From contig NZ_BCWY01000042.1 of NCBI RefSeq assembly GCF_001894825.1, positions 18,815-82,814 on the forward strand: 64,000 nt of DNA, written 5' to 3'. Under the pieces are notes generated by a model, which saw only the letters and a list, made by a program, of their open reading frames with translations, ran no database searches and was not told the DNA's origin. Source of the stretch: Rhodococcus jostii NBRC 16295 (lineage in GTDB: Bacteria > Actinomycetota > Actinomycetes > Mycobacteriales > Mycobacteriaceae). Both the position numbers and the translations under genes were made by a program. This document shows, one piece after another, positions 10,496 to 19,786 of the stretch; within the stretch, counting starts at the first letter, position 1; each line of letters opens with the position of its first letter.

Positions 10496-11008
10496 GTGAT
10501 TCCGCTGGTACGTCGTGGGTTGATGCTGGATTCTTGTTGCATGGTGGAGCCGAGGGCCGAACGGCCGCACATGCCCGGGTACGGGATCGCTGAGGACACG
10601 AGGGACGTCCTTCCGTGGCGGTGGGCCGTCGACCTGTTGAATCGTGCCCGCACTTCCGTTCTGTCGACGGTTCGGCCCGACGGCCGCCCGCACGCGATGC
10701 CGCTCTGGGGGTTGTGGCTGGACGACGTCTACTGTCTTTCGACCGCGATCACCTCGGTGAAGTCTACCAACCTCAGAGCAGACGATCGCTGTGTCATCAC
10801 TGCCGAGGACGGAGACGACGCCGTGATCGTCGAGGGCCGGGCCGAGCTTTCCGACCTCCCGACGGGGTTTACCGAGGCGTACAGGCAGAAGTACGGTCAG
10901 ACGATCGACGCGGGACCGATCTGGACCGTCCGTCCGACCGTCGCCTTCGCCTTCCAGGCAACCGACGACTTCCCGAAGACGGCCACCCGGTGGGTGTTCT
11001 CGACCTGA
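10496..11008 (+). CDS. Pyridoxamine-5'-phosphate-oxidase-fold flavin/F420-binding protein
   Basis: A 170-residue split-barrel protein (PNPOx-like / F420-dependent FDOR group). The core signature is ARTSVLSTVRPDGRPHAMPL followed by WLDDVYCLST, KSTNLRADDRCVI and a C-terminal WTVRPTVAFAF. Such proteins bind FMN or F420 and reduce diverse small molecules or haem products. The GTG at 10496 is preceded by GACGAGG at good spacing; ATGs at 10541 and 10571 are alternatives. The protein stands alone, so its substrate is unknown. Confidence 0.75.
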   Translation: MIPLVRRGLMLDSCCMVEPRAERPHMPGYGIAEDTRDVLPWRWAVDLLNRARTSVLSTVRPDGRPHAMPLWGLWLDDVYCLSTAITSVKSTNLRADDRCVITAEDGDDAVIVEGRAELSDLPTGFTEAYRQKYGQTIDAGPIWTVRPTVAFAFQATDDFPKTATRWVFST

Positions 11009-11249
11009 GGAACGGGCCACCGACATCGTGGCCTGGTGCAGTGCTCTTGGCATCGACGACACAGGCCAGAGTTCGCGCCGGCGACCATTCAGCGATCTCT
11101 GAGATCGGTGGTCCCGTTGAGTGATCCTTCTGCATGGATTTCGACGGTTGGCGCGGGCGAGATCTGAACAGTGGTTGATGATCTGACGTATCGGTCCTGA
11201 CAACAGCTGACAAGAGAACGCGTCCAGCCGTGGACCGGAATGGTTTCGG

Positions 11250-11405
11250 TCGCCCGGGATTCGGCGCGATGAAGTGGGCGCCACGCAGACCGTTCTCCCG
11301 CATGATCCACTCGATGCGTTTGCGTCCGACCCGCACGCCGTTTTCAGCGCGACTGTGGGCGCCATCGTCGGACCCTCGCTGCGGGGCATCAACCCTCCGA
11401 GCGAA
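11250..11405 (-). pseudogene. IS3-family transposase (OrfB) relic
   Basis: On the minus strand this segment encodes AENGVRVGRKRIEWIMRENG followed by LRGAHF. It matches the conserved region ahead of the catalytic domain of IS3-family OrfB (typically GVRVGRKRVxRLMRxxGLxG). The DDE catalytic core is absent and flanking sequence falls out of frame, so it is a dead fragment. No terminal inverted repeats were found. The rest of the 11009-11528 gap holds nothing recognised. Confidence 0.6.
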
Positions 11406-11528
11406 ACACTGCCCTGGCCTGGCTGTTCGCGGGTATGCTGCGAGAGCCACGGGGACCTTCGCGCGACTCGCAGAGAACCGCCCTGGCAATGTGATCGAGA
11501 TGTGCCAATTCGAGAGGCAATCTTCGCG

Positions 11529-12344
11529 ATGAGACGCCGTCATCTGTTCGAATTCGAAGATCAGCAATGGTTTCCGTCCCCGCTTCGCGACATGACGACC
11601 GACTTTCTTCAACAGAGTCTCATGCTCCGCATGAGCGTCTATCTCCCAACCTTGCCATTGATCACGAAGGTGCTTCAGGCGCAGGGGACCAACAAGATCG
11701 TTGATCTGTGCTCGGGCGCGACAGGACCCTGGGCTGAGCTGAAACCCGCCCTGGATGAGTCCCTTGGATCAACGAATTTGACATTGACCGACAAGCATCC
11801 CAATTTCCCGGCGTTTGAGCGCCTGTGCGATCGGCTCGGGACAACAGTACATTTCCTCTCAGAGTCCGTTGACGCCACCGAAGTGCCGGACGAGTTGGAC
11901 GGCGTGCGCACCCTGTTCACCAGCTTCCATCACTTCTCGCCGCTACCGGCGAAGCGAATACTCGGTGATGCCTTCCGTCAGCGGTCCGCGATCTGCGTCT
12001 TCGAGTTCACGGAGCGACGATGGACGACCGTGCTGTCCCTGCCTCCGCTCGCCCTGCTATTTCTTGCACTGACGACCCCCTCGCTACGGCCACGCCGCCT
12101 CAGCCGATTTCTCCTCACGTACGCACTACCCGTCGTACCCTGCGCAGTGATCTGGGATGGCATCGTCTCGAACCTGCGTACTTACCAACCGGAGGAGCTC
12201 GAAGAACTCGTCCACGACTACCGCTCGCCGGACTACGTCTGGGAGACAGGGCAACTCCACCCCGACACAGGTCCGACGATCACCTATCTGATCGGATACC
12301 GCGCAGCCACCGGACGATCGCAGGAGGCAAACCCACGACGGTGA
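11529..12344 (+). CDS. Class I SAM-dependent methyltransferase-like protein
   Basis: A 271-residue protein starting MRRRHLFEFEDQQWFPSPLR. A SAM-binding loop is visible as IVDLCSGATGPWAEL, with an acidic strand end (LTLTDKHPN). The C-terminal half has two hydrophobic segments (around VLSLPPLALLFLAL and FLLTYALPVVPCAVIW) that could associate with membrane. The frame extends upstream to 11274 through the IS3 relic, which is not native coding, so I use the ATG at 11529. Substrate unknown; the P450 gene follows after 144 nt. Confidence 0.7.
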   Translation: MRRRHLFEFEDQQWFPSPLRDMTTDFLQQSLMLRMSVYLPTLPLITKVLQAQGTNKIVDLCSGATGPWAELKPALDESLGSTNLTLTDKHPNFPAFERLCDRLGTTVHFLSESVDATEVPDELDGVRTLFTSFHHFSPLPAKRILGDAFRQRSAICVFEFTERRWTTVLSLPPLALLFLALTTPSLRPRRLSRFLLTYALPVVPCAVIWDGIVSNLRTYQPEELEELVHDYRSPDYVWETGQLHPDTGPTITYLIGYRAATGRSQEANPRR

Positions 12345-12488
12345 TACAGGCACACCTCTTGTCCCACGTCAGCAATTCGATGAGCAGAGTTCGGCTGCCG
12401 CGATAGCGGGTACACCAGGCTTGCCAGCTGATGCCGCAGTAGAGTCACCGATATCTGTGATCGGAGTCAACCGAAACGAGGGGAACCG

Positions 12489-13691
12489 GTGACGAATTCC
12501 ACGATGATCTCGCCTGGAACACGCACCTTCTGGGACCGCAGTCACGTTGGCCGACTGGCCCTGTTCGAAGAGCTGCGTGCCCAGCCTGCGGTCGTGTACC
12601 ACGCCGAAGCCGCGGGCCCGGGTTTCTGGTCGGTGGTCGGCTACGACGACGTGGTGGCCGTCAGTCGCAACCCCGAGGTGTTTTCCTCGGCAAAGGGCTT
12701 CACCATCGATGACGTCCCGGTCGAGATTCTCGAGTTCGCCATGTCGATGATCGCGATGGACAACCCCCGCCACCACGATCTGCGCTCGCTGGTGCAGTCG
12801 GCGTTCACCGCGGCGTCGGTCCGCGGCATTACCGACCGGATACGCACGTACGCCGCGCAGATCGCCGCCGACGTCCCGCAGGACACGGTGTTCGACTTCG
12901 TCTCCCAGGTCGCGAACCGGCTGCCGGTGCAGGTGATCTGCGAGCTGCTCGGGATACCGGAATCCGACCGGTCGACGATTGTGCACCTGGCGGGCGATGT
13001 GATCTCCGGCGGCGGGCAGGAGTTCGTCACCGCTCCCGGTGGCGCGGCCGGGCTGGGGCAGATCTACGGATATGCCCTGGAACTGAGAGAAAGGCGCAAG
13101 GCCGATCCGCGCGACGACCTCACGTCGCGGCTGACGGCGACCGTGGACGGCCGGTCACTCACCCCGGCCGAGTTCGGCTCGTTCGTCATTCTGCTGATCA
13201 CCGCCGGATTCGAAACCACGAGACAAACATTGGCGTGGGCGCTGCACCTGCTCAGCACGCACCCCGACCAGATGCAGCTGCTGCGAACCGATTTCGCCAG
13301 CCACATCGAGGGCACGATCGACGAGGCCATCCGGTACGCCTCCCCGGTGCCCTACATGCGCCGCACCGCCACCGTCGACACCGACCTCGGCGGCGCCCAC
13401 ATCAAGACAGGGGACAAGGTGGTGATGTGGTACCTGTCCGCCAACCACGACGAGAGTGTCTTCGCCGACCCGCGCCGGTTCGACATCACCCGCCCGAACG
13501 CCGGCAATCACCTCGGGTTCGGCGCCAGGGACATCCACCACTGCCTCGGAGTCAACCTCGCACGCGCGGAACTGCGGGTGATGCTCGAGGAACTGCTCAC
13601 CGCGCACCCCGGCATCCGCGCGGTCGGCGAGCCGGAGCTGCTGCTGTCCGCGTTCGTCAGCGGCGTCGGAGCCCTGCCCGCCCTCACATAG
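12489..13691 (+). CDS. Cytochrome P450
   Basis: A 400-residue soluble bacterial P450. The I-helix is AGFETTRQT (acid-alcohol pair Glu-Thr), the K-helix is EAIR, and the heme loop is FGARDIHHCLG. This loop is one residue longer than the common FGxGxHxCxG and matches the spacing in CYP124/125/142-type enzymes (FGxGGPHxCLG), which act on sterol side chains and branched lipids. Two glycines of that signature are Arg and Asp here. No ferredoxin or reductase adjoins it; the ferredoxin at 31154 or FprB at 48773 could supply electrons. Confidence 0.9.
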   Translation: MTNSTMISPGTRTFWDRSHVGRLALFEELRAQPAVVYHAEAAGPGFWSVVGYDDVVAVSRNPEVFSSAKGFTIDDVPVEILEFAMSMIAMDNPRHHDLRSLVQSAFTAASVRGITDRIRTYAAQIAADVPQDTVFDFVSQVANRLPVQVICELLGIPESDRSTIVHLAGDVISGGGQEFVTAPGGAAGLGQIYGYALELRERRKADPRDDLTSRLTATVDGRSLTPAEFGSFVILLITAGFETTRQTLAWALHLLSTHPDQMQLLRTDFASHIEGTIDEAIRYASPVPYMRRTATVDTDLGGAHIKTGDKVVMWYLSANHDESVFADPRRFDITRPNAGNHLGFGARDIHHCLGVNLARAELRVMLEELLTAHPGIRAVGEPELLLSAFVSGVGALPALT

Positions 13692-13877
13692 AGCTCATGT
13701 GGCGGCGGTGCGGCGTCGTATGGATACGGTGTCTGCGTGACCGCCTTGGTACGGGAAGCGCAGGACTGCACCGACGAGATGCTGTGACCGGCTGCACCGG
13801 AGATTGACAGGAAGATCCTGCTTCCAGGATCGGAAAAAAACTGGGGCGCCGACTCGCGACGGGCTTTCGGTCGTCGA

Positions 13878-14924
13878 TCATCGGTGCTGTTCGCGGTAGC
13901 GGCTCGGACTGATGCCGTAGGTCGCCGTGAATGCCCTGCTGAAGACTGACAGATCGACGAACCCGAACTGGGCTGCGATGTCGGTCAGGGATCGGGGGGT
14001 GTTGCGGGGGACCACCATCGCTTGGCGGCAGGCCTCGAGTCGGTGTTCGCGAATCGTGGCAGCGGCGGTTGCGTCGAAACGCGCGAACAACCTGTGGACG
14101 GTTCTGGTGGAGACGAAGAAGGCCCGAGCGATCCCGGACGGAGACAGGTCGGCGTCGTCGAGGTGCTGTCCGATGTACCTCACCATGTTCGCGTACAACT
14201 CCCGCGTGCTGGCATCCGGATCCTCGGGCTGACACTCCTCCTGCGCCGCCGTGATGGCCAGGTCCGCCAACCCGCCGGCGAGCCCGATCGCACCCCCGGA
14301 GGAGACCTCCCCGTCGGAGGCGAGGAGGTTGGACAGCATGGGCGACAGCAGCTGTCCCACAGGGGAAGTGGACTTGACAGTCCGCGCTGTCAACTGCTGC
14401 GACTGGGTCTCGGTGAGCGACACCGACAAGCGCGGCCAGGTGAACACGCGTAGGTGCCATTCCGGATGCAGATTCCAGGTGAACGGTCGTGAGGTCTCGT
14501 AGAGGGCGAAATCGCCAGGACCGAGAATGCAGGTGCGCCCGTCCTGGATGAGCTGTCCCTCGCCGGCGACCACCATGCCGATCTGCATCAGATCGAGTGG
14601 GTGGCGGTTGGTAAGCCTGGCTGTTCTGCGGAAGGATTGGGATGTGGCTGTGACGTCGGCAGCCATCAGGTGCGCAAAATGGCGGGTGTGGACGGCTCCG
14701 GTGAAGTGGGCGGGCTCGGCGGGATTGATATCCAGCGCGACGAAGGTGTCGCGGATCGTGTCGATCCAGGTGCCGAGGGTAGTGGTCCGAACCACCTCAC
14801 GGTGATGCTGAGGTGTCGACCCTGCGCTCGACAGCCAGGGTGGCATCGCCGGGGTGTTCGCGGGCGGGCAATCCGGACAGGTGCTATCCACGCGGTCGCC
14901 GTCAGGCGGTGGCAACGGCGACAT
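13878..14924 (-). CDS. AraC-family regulator of the aldoxime/nitrile cluster
   Basis: A 348-residue regulator. The N-terminal ligand domain is of the AraC-binding-like type (IQ-GPGDFALYETSRPF core) and the C-terminal double helix-turn-helix runs from about 250 to 345 (SPSGIARAFFVSTRTVHRLF, then SLTDIAAQFGFVDLSVFSRA). It is divergent from oxd, as in described rhodococcal clusters where an AraC-type protein activates oxd-amidase-nitrile hydratase genes. The ATG at 14924 follows AAGGAG. The effector is probably an aldoxime, nitrile or amide (inference from context). Confidence 0.88.
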   Translation of the reverse strand: MSPLPPPDGDRVDSTCPDCPPANTPAMPPWLSSAGSTPQHHREVVRTTTLGTWIDTIRDTFVALDINPAEPAHFTGAVHTRHFAHLMAADVTATSQSFRRTARLTNRHPLDLMQIGMVVAGEGQLIQDGRTCILGPGDFALYETSRPFTWNLHPEWHLRVFTWPRLSVSLTETQSQQLTARTVKSTSPVGQLLSPMLSNLLASDGEVSSGGAIGLAGGLADLAITAAQEECQPEDPDASTRELYANMVRYIGQHLDDADLSPSGIARAFFVSTRTVHRLFARFDATAAATIREHRLEACRQAMVVPRNTPRSLTDIAAQFGFVDLSVFSRAFTATYGISPSRYREQHR

Positions 14925-15662
14925 GAACGGCTCCTTCTCCTCGTGTGAATCTCACGCTAGGAGCGGGGAAACCGCATGTCAACGCGCACTGACTTATTTA
15001 CGCGAAAGAAACACGATTTCCACTCGTGACAAACCCGGGAACCTGTGTGGAGCAACTCGCGACGACCGGACTTGCTGGGAACAGATCGACACAGTCTGTG
15101 GCGCTGTGCCCGGAGCCGGTGGGAATGGAGAATCAACGCCCGCCCTCCCCCCTCGCGCCGGGACGCATCACTCGGAGAGCGGGTAGTGGCTCCGCCCCGA
15201 GATGACGATGTCGCGGAGTGCAAAGGAGGCTGTCGCTGAGCGTCAAACATCACACCTCGGAAGCTCCTACCGTTCGAGTACGCCGGAAATCCCCGGATTG
15301 TCATGTAGACAAGGACGAACCATGGAAGTCATCGCCGTTCGTTACTCGGTGGACCCCAATCGAGCAATCGCGCCTCGTGGCATGCCGCTCCTGCTCGACG
15401 CCGCAATCGCTCTTCTCCGAATGTTGATCCGCCCCTACCGTTGGAAGGACGGCATGAAGGACGGTGTGAACAGAATCGCCACTGTACGAGCCGACCGACG
15501 GTCGATTGCACTTTACGCACACTTGGCGGGTGCGCACGACGAGGACACCGAACAACCTGGCGCTCGCAGTCACATTCACACCGGCACAAGAATATAGCGT
15601 CAAATCCGACCGAGTTGCCGAACGTTCTCGGCAAGCCCCCACTCGATGAATCAGGAGTCGTC
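14925..15662. other. Divergent control region of the nitrile cluster
   Basis: A 738-nt gap between the araC-type gene and oxd. It must hold both promoters. One weak ORF (15322-15597, 91 codons, RBS-like AAGGAC) starts MEVIAVRYSVDPNRA and matches no family I know; I do not call it. The segment near 14990-15030 is AT-rich. The inverted repeat at 15615-15634 is listed separately. Confidence 0.45.
15615..15634. promoter_or_regulatory. Inverted repeat just upstream of oxd
   Basis: TTGCCGA and TCGGCAA form a perfect 7-bp inverted repeat around a 6-nt spacer, ending 28 nt before the oxd start codon. Position and symmetry suit an operator or an RNA hairpin in the leader. No regulator can be assigned from sequence. 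Confidence 0.4.
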
Positions 15663-16737
15663 ATGGAATCTGCAATCAACGACCATCTGACATGTCCGCG
15701 GACTTTGACCCGGCGTGTGCCCGACGACTACCAACCTCCTTTCCCCATGTGGGTAGGACGTGCTGACGGGCACTTGGAGCAGGTAGTGATGGCGTATCTC
15801 GGCGTGCAGTTCCGCGGCGACGAGCAACGTCCGGCCGCACTTGCCGCCATGCGCGCCATCGTTGCCAGCTTCGATCTGGACGACGGCCCACTGCACCACG
15901 ACCTGACCCATCATGCGGACAATCAGGGCTACGAGAATCTGATCGTCGTAGGATACTGGAAAGACGTTGCTGAGCACAGCCGTTGGCTCCGATGCCCTGC
16001 TGTGACCGACTGGTGGGCATCGGACGAACGACTATCAGAGGGACTTGGCTATTTTCGCGAAATCGTAGCCCCGCGGGCCGAACAATTCGAAACGCTGTAC
16101 GCATTCCAAGACGACCTCCCCGGTGTCGGTGCCGTCATGGACGGGATCAGCGGCGAGATCAACGAACACGGGTACTGGGGTTCGATGCGCGAACGTTTCC
16201 CGATCGCCCAGAATGACTGGATGCAGCCCTCGGGCGACCTACGGGTGATCAGCGGCGATCCTGCTGCGGGTGGCCGCGTGTTGGTGCAGGGCCACGACAA
16301 CATCGCGCTGATTCGGTCCGGCCAGGATTGGAAAGATGCCGAAACCGAAGAACGCGCCCTGTATCTCGAGGAAATCCTCCCAACCTTGCAGCAGGGCATG
16401 GATTTTCTCCGCGACAACGGCGAGTCCGTGGGCTGCTACAGCAACAGGTTTCGTGCGCAACATCGACCTGGACGGGAACTATCTCGATCTGAGCTACAAC
16501 ATCGGCCACTGGGGTTCACTCGACAAACTCGAGCGCTGGGCAGAATCCCATCCGACCCACCTGCGAATCTTCACCACCTTCTTCCGCGTCGCAGCCGGCC
16601 TGTCAAAACTGCGGCTCTATCACGAGGTATCGGTGTTCGACATGCAAGACCAACTCTACGAGTACATCAACTGCCACCCCCAGACCGGCATGCTGCGCGA
16701 CGCCCAATCAGCTCGAGCGCTAGGTCTAGTCACGTGA
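15663..16737 (+). pseudogene. oxd: Aldoxime dehydratase Oxd, frameshifted
   Basis: Aldoxime dehydratase is a heme enzyme that dehydrates aldoximes to nitriles, the first step of this pathway. Reading from ATG 15663 (after AGGAG), the protein matches rhodococcal Oxd. The known catalytic residues fall at the published positions: Arg178, Ser219, His299 (heme ligand, in SHPTH) and His320 (in LRLYH). A TTT run at 16449-16451 has one T too many. The first frame leaves the family after residue 263 (GCYSNRF) and runs on as junk to about 16754. The true C-terminus resumes in the next frame (VRNIDLDGNYLDLSYNIG) to the stop at 16737. His299 and His320 lie beyond the break, so the unrepaired product cannot bind heme normally. 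A sequencing error is the main alternative. Confidence 0.9.
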
Positions 16738-16750
16738 GGAGCACCACCAG

Positions 16751-18310
16751 ATGACAGTAACCCGACCAGACGACGAAGCAATCGGCTCTGCTGCAATTCA
16801 TTACGGCATGAACCTTGACGCTGCGGATCGGCAGGAGTTCGCAAGCCTGGTCGATAGCGCGCTCGGTTCCTACGACGTGGTCGACGACCTGTATGCGGAC
16901 GAGACCTCCTCGGCACCCTCCCGCGATCACGCGACACCTGATGCGAACGACAACCCCTTGGGCGCGTGGTACGTGACCACGAGCATCTCGACCGCGGCGG
17001 GTGGGCCGCTGACCGGCCGTCGCGTGGTGATCAAAGACAACGTGACCGTGGCCGGGGTGCCCATGATGAACGGATCGCGATCGTTGGAGGGGTTCGTCCC
17101 CACACGCGATGCAACCGTGGTCACCCGACTGCTCGATGCAGGCGCCACCGTGGCGGGCAAGGCGGTATGTGAGGATCTGTGCTTTTCCGGTTCGAGTTTC
17201 ACCCCGGCCACCGGTCCGGTCCGCAACCCGTGGGATCCTGACCGCGAGGCGGGTGGATCCTCCGGCGGCAGCGCCGCTCTCGTCGCGGGCGGCGATGTCG
17301 ACTTCGCGATCGGCGGCGACCAGGGTGGGTCGATCCGCATTCCGGCCGCATTCTGTGGCGTCGTCGGACACAAGCCGACATTCGGGCTGGTCCCCTACAC
17401 CGGTGCCTTCCCGATCGAACGCACTGTCGACCATCTCGGGCCCATCACCCGCACGGTCGAGGACGCCGCCCTCCTGCTCTCGGTGATCGCCGGCCGCGAC
17501 GGCCACGATCCCCGCCAACCCGAGAACCTCGTGGTGGATGATTATGTGTCCAAACTCGACTCGGGGATCGAGGGTCTGCGGATCGGCGTCGTGAGTCAGG
17601 GATTCGGGCACGCGGTCTCACAGCCGGAGGTCGATGATTCTGTCCGCGCGGCAGCACGACGATTCACCGATGCCGGTGGTGTGGTCGACGTGGTGAGCAT
17701 CCCATGGCACCTGCACGCGTTCCACGTATGGAATGTGATCGCCACCGACGGGGGCGCCTACCAGATGCTCGACGGCAACGGCTACGGCCTCAACGCTGAC
17801 GGCCTCTACGATCCCGAACTGATGGCGTACTTCGCGCAACACCGGATCCAGCACGCCGATGCACTGTCCGAAACCGTCAAACTCGTCGCCTTGTGCGGCC
17901 ATCACGGCGTCGCCGCGTTGGGCGGATCGAGCTACGGCAAGGCCCGCAACCTGGTGCCGCGCGCCCGCGCCGCCTACGATTCGGCGCTGGAAAACTACGA
18001 CGTCCTGATCATGCCCACCCTGCCCTACGTCGCCTCAGAACTACCGGGGCGGGACGTGGACCGCGCCACCTACGTCACCAAGGCCCTCGGAATGATCGCG
18101 AACACCGCCCCATTCGATGTCACCGGTCATCCGGCGCTTTCGGTGCCGGCAGGGCTGGTGAACGGTCTTCCCGTCGGAATGATGATCATCGGAAAGCGAT
18201 TCGACGACGCCACAGTTCTTCGCGCCGGCCACGCGTTCGAACAGATCCGCGGCGCCTTCCCCACACCGACCGGCCACCCGGCTGCCTCTGCGCATCTGAG
18301 CCCCGCCTGA
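16751..18310 (+). CDS. Amidase (amidase signature family) of the nitrile pathway
   Basis: A 519-residue amidase that hydrolyses the amide made by nitrile hydratase to carboxylate and ammonia. The Ser-cisSer-Lys triad is visible: Lys95 in VVIKDNV, Ser170 in AGGSSGGSAA and Ser194 in GDQGGSIRIPAA. Each lies one residue before the numbers reported for the Rhodococcus N-771 enzyme. Start ATG 16751 follows GAGGAGCACCACCAG, 13 nt after the oxd stop, so it is in the same operon. nthA follows after 73 nt. Confidence 0.95.
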   Translation: MTVTRPDDEAIGSAAIHYGMNLDAADRQEFASLVDSALGSYDVVDDLYADETSSAPSRDHATPDANDNPLGAWYVTTSISTAAGGPLTGRRVVIKDNVTVAGVPMMNGSRSLEGFVPTRDATVVTRLLDAGATVAGKAVCEDLCFSGSSFTPATGPVRNPWDPDREAGGSSGGSAALVAGGDVDFAIGGDQGGSIRIPAAFCGVVGHKPTFGLVPYTGAFPIERTVDHLGPITRTVEDAALLLSVIAGRDGHDPRQPENLVVDDYVSKLDSGIEGLRIGVVSQGFGHAVSQPEVDDSVRAAARRFTDAGGVVDVVSIPWHLHAFHVWNVIATDGGAYQMLDGNGYGLNADGLYDPELMAYFAQHRIQHADALSETVKLVALCGHHGVAALGGSSYGKARNLVPRARAAYDSALENYDVLIMPTLPYVASELPGRDVDRATYVTKALGMIANTAPFDVTGHPALSVPAGLVNGLPVGMMIIGKRFDDATVLRAGHAFEQIRGAFPTPTGHPAASAHLSPA

Positions 18311-18383
18311 AGCCGAGGCCCGTCCTACCCGGCTACTCATACCACCACTTCGCCCGTACCAGCCCCTACAGAAAGTCGAAACA

Positions 18384-19007
18384 ATGTCGACAACGATCGA
18401 ACACACACCAGACAACGCGGCACCAGCTCAAGCGCCGGCGTCTGATCGCGCGTGGGCGCTGTTCCGTGCGCTCGACGGAAAGGGCCTGGTCCCCGAGGGC
18501 TACACCGAAGGGTGGAAGAAGACCTTCGAGGAGGAATTCAGCCCGAAACGCGGCGCCGAACTCGTAGCGCGAGCATGGACCGACCCGGAATTCCGCGAAC
18601 TGCTCCTCACCGATGGCACCGCAGCCGTGGACCAGTACGGCTATCTGGGACCGCAGGGCGAGTACATCGTCGCGCTCGAGGACACCGCCACCCTCAAGAA
18701 CGTGATCGTGTGCTCCCTGTGCTCATGCACCGCGTGGCCCATCCTCGGGTTGCCGCCGACCTGGTACAAGAGCTTCGAGTATCGTGCGCGCGTCGTCCGT
18801 GAACCTCGAAAAGTGCTGTCGGAGATGGGCACCGATATCGCCGAGGATGTCGAGATCCGCGTGTACGACACCACCGCCGAGACCCGCTACATCGTGCTCC
18901 CCCAACGGCCCGCCGGCACCGAAGGCTGGACCCAGGAGCAACTACAGCAGATCGTCACCAAGGACTGCCTGATCGGGATAGCAGTCCCGCAGGTCCCGGG
19001 CAACTGA
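18384..19007 (+). CDS. nthA: Nitrile hydratase alpha subunit, iron type
   Basis: A 207-residue metal-binding subunit of the enzyme hydrating nitriles to amides. The metal claw VCSLCSCT has Cys110, Cys113, Ser114 and Cys115. The Ser between the first two cysteines (CSLCSC rather than CTLCSC) marks the iron type, whose cysteines are oxidised to sulfinate and sulfenate and whose activity is light/NO-switched in described Rhodococcus enzymes. The flanking AWPILGLPPTWYKSFEYRAR is near-identical in character to the N-771 family. Gap to nthB is 25 nt with AAGGAGA before it. Confidence 0.97.
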   Translation: MSTTIEHTPDNAAPAQAPASDRAWALFRALDGKGLVPEGYTEGWKKTFEEEFSPKRGAELVARAWTDPEFRELLLTDGTAAVDQYGYLGPQGEYIVALEDTATLKNVIVCSLCSCTAWPILGLPPTWYKSFEYRARVVREPRKVLSEMGTDIAEDVEIRVYDTTAETRYIVLPQRPAGTEGWTQEQLQQIVTKDCLIGIAVPQVPGN

Positions 19008-19032
19008 ACCACCGAACCAAGGAGATAAACCC

Positions 19033-19671
19033 ATGGATGGAGTACACGATCTCGCCGGTGTTCAAGGATTCGGCAAGGTCCCCCACACCGTCGACGCCGA
19101 TATCGGCCCCACCTTCCACGCCGAGTGGGAACACCTCCCCTACAGCCTGCTGTTCCTGGGAGCGGCGGACCTGGGAGCATTCAGTGTCGACGAGGTCCGC
19201 CACGTCGTCGAACGGATGGAACCCCGCCACTACATGATGACGCCGTATTACGAGAGGTACGTCATCGGCGTTGCCACCCTCATGGTCGAAAAAGGCATCC
19301 TCACCCACCACGAACTCGAAGCCCTCGCCGGGGGCCCCTTTCCCCTGTCCCGGCCGGCCGAGTCGGAGGGACGTCCGGCCCGCACCGACACCATCACCTT
19401 CGACGTCGGGCAACGTGTCCGGGTGCGCGACGAGTACGTTCCCGGGCACATCCGCATGCCGGCCTACTGCCGCGGCCGGGTCGGGACCGTCACCCACCGC
19501 ACCACTGACCAATGGCCGTTCCCGGACGCCATCGGCCACGGCCGCGCCGACGCCGGCGAGGAACCGACGTACCACGTCCAGTTCGCGGCCGAGGACCTCT
19601 TCGGAGACGACACCGACGCCGGCAGCGTCGTAGTCGACCTGTTCGAGGGATACCTCGAACCGGCGGCCTGA
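19033..19671 (+). CDS. nthB: Nitrile hydratase beta subunit
   Basis: A 212-residue partner of the alpha subunit. It begins [16 protein letters not shown], typical of Fe-type beta chains. The two arginines that contact the oxidised claw cysteines are present at the known positions, Arg56 (VDEVRH) and Arg141 (GHIRMPAY). The C-terminal SH3-like barrel is complete and ends in the usual YLEPAA. It follows nthA in the same transcript; a strong hairpin lies between it and the activator gene. Confidence 0.97.
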   Translation: MDGVHDLAGVQGFGKVPHTVDADIGPTFHAEWEHLPYSLLFLGAADLGAFSVDEVRHVVERMEPRHYMMTPYYERYVIGVATLMVEKGILTHHELEALAGGPFPLSRPAESEGRPARTDTITFDVGQRVRVRDEYVPGHIRMPAYCRGRVGTVTHRTTDQWPFPDAIGHGRADAGEEPTYHVQFAAEDLFGDDTDAGSVVVDLFEGYLEPAA

Positions 19672-19696
19672 CTCTGCGCCCAGACTTGTCACCCAC

Positions 19697-19739
19697 GGCG
19701 TCGGCGGGTACGCGCCGCGTGCGCGTACCCGCCGACGCC
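19697..19739 (+). terminator. 18-bp perfect hairpin between nthB and the activator gene
   Basis: Arms 19697-19714 and 19722-19739 are perfectly complementary over 18 bp with a 7-nt loop. No U-tract follows, as is common for actinomycete hairpins. It sits inside the operon, so it may act as a partial terminator or a 3'-end stabiliser that keeps nitrile hydratase mRNA more abundant than activator mRNA (inference). Confidence 0.75.
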
Positions 19740-19786
19740 CGCTTCACAGCCGGCATCTCACCAAACCCGCGGAAGGATTCAGAACC

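Noticed and set aside
10142..11392. A 416-codon minus-strand frame
   Set aside because: It spans a clearly coding plus-strand gene and the IS3 relic in a different frame; compositional artefact.
13814..13831. Hairpin GATCCTG-CTTC-CAGGATC followed by GGAAAAAAA
   Set aside because: The A-run is on the wrong side for an intrinsic terminator of the rightward P450, and the T-run precedes the stem for the leftward AraC gene. It may be chance.
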